Shown here piece by piece: positions 21,894 to 21,957 of a DNA stretch of 21,957 nucleotides. The notes under the pieces are model-generated. The model saw nothing but the letters and a program-made list of their open reading frames with translations. It made no database searches and was not told where the DNA came from. Position 1 is the first letter of the stretch. Each line of letters opens with the position of its first letter. Origin of the DNA: Bacteroidales bacterium (GTDB lineage Bacteria; Bacteroidota; Bacteroidia; Bacteroidales; UBA10428); contig JAFGOZ010000454.1 of NCBI GenBank assembly GCA_016926235.1, forward strand, positions 1-21,957. The letters run 5' to 3'. The translations under genes were made by a program, and so were the position numbers.

Positions 21894-21957
21894 ATTTGTG
21901 CCATGCCCATGTTTTACATGTGGCGTGGAGCAAATAAAAAGACCGTATATGAGCGCA

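Noticed and set aside
1..21957. CRISPR arrays, rRNA and intact tRNA genes
   Set aside because: I saw no regularly spaced repeats with unique spacers, no rRNA-like conserved blocks and no full cloverleaf; only a tRNA-end-like fragment near 21830.

Overview
The window looks like Bacteroidota chromosome. At the left edge, on the minus strand, is the N-terminus of a SusC/RagA-type TonB-dependent receptor with a signal peptide followed by a carboxypeptidase-regulatory-like domain. TAnnTTTG-type promoter elements fit the same phylum. The receptor piece looks richer in G+C than the AT-rich region to its right. That region is packed with defence, toxin-antitoxin and mobile-element sequence, which suggests a laterally assembled accessory (defence) island. 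A short tRNA-3'-end-like sequence next to a strong terminator (about 21830-21893) could mark its right boundary.

Layout. 1-290: receptor start (minus). 767-1935: three tandem paralogous XRE-type regulators, flanked by a 22-bp imperfect direct repeat (602-623, 1986-2007). 2251-3195: a protein with a duplicated winged-helix-like unit and a hydrophobic C-terminus. 3375-4262: an orphan PD-(D/E)XK nuclease domain like the N-terminus of type I restriction HsdR. 4555-6381: a SIR2-domain protein with a helical C-terminus (predicted NAD-consuming defence effector), bracketed by two copies of a group II intron-like 3' sequence. 6750-7289: a small HEPN-like unknown. 7343-7446: debris resembling an IS21-type end. 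7504-8424: a 67-aa conserved-looking protein divergent from a LexA-like S24 repressor, with a perfect 10-bp-arm palindrome between them. 8602-12605: a Hachiman-like pair (HamA nuclease plus HamB helicase) with overlapping genes. 12961-16703: RmuC followed by an ABC/RecF-like ATPase with an unusual P-loop. 16785-17791: a decayed IS4-family element. 19523-17853 (minus): a PRTase-CE-like phosphoribosyltransferase gene 3 bp ahead of a NADAR (ADP-ribose-guanine hydrolase) gene. 20061-21630: a complete tripartite HipBST toxin-antitoxin operon with repeated operator-like boxes.

How it works together. Most modules are predicted to sense invasion or DNA damage and then cut DNA (HamAB, the HsdR_N-like protein, RmuC), deplete NAD (SIR2) or modify nucleotides, nucleic acids or proteins (PRTase/NADAR, HipT). 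The LexA-like repressor just upstream of HamAB suggests damage-responsive control of the neighbourhood. About 7 kb carrying RmuC, the ATPase, the dead IS and PRTase/NADAR lies between two copies of a roughly 95-bp direct repeat (12621-12713 and 19768-19865), so that block may have moved as a unit.

The best candidates for an undescribed system are the PRTase-CE/NADAR operon and the RmuC/variant-P-loop ATPase pair. All functional statements come from motifs read by eye; no database search was possible.
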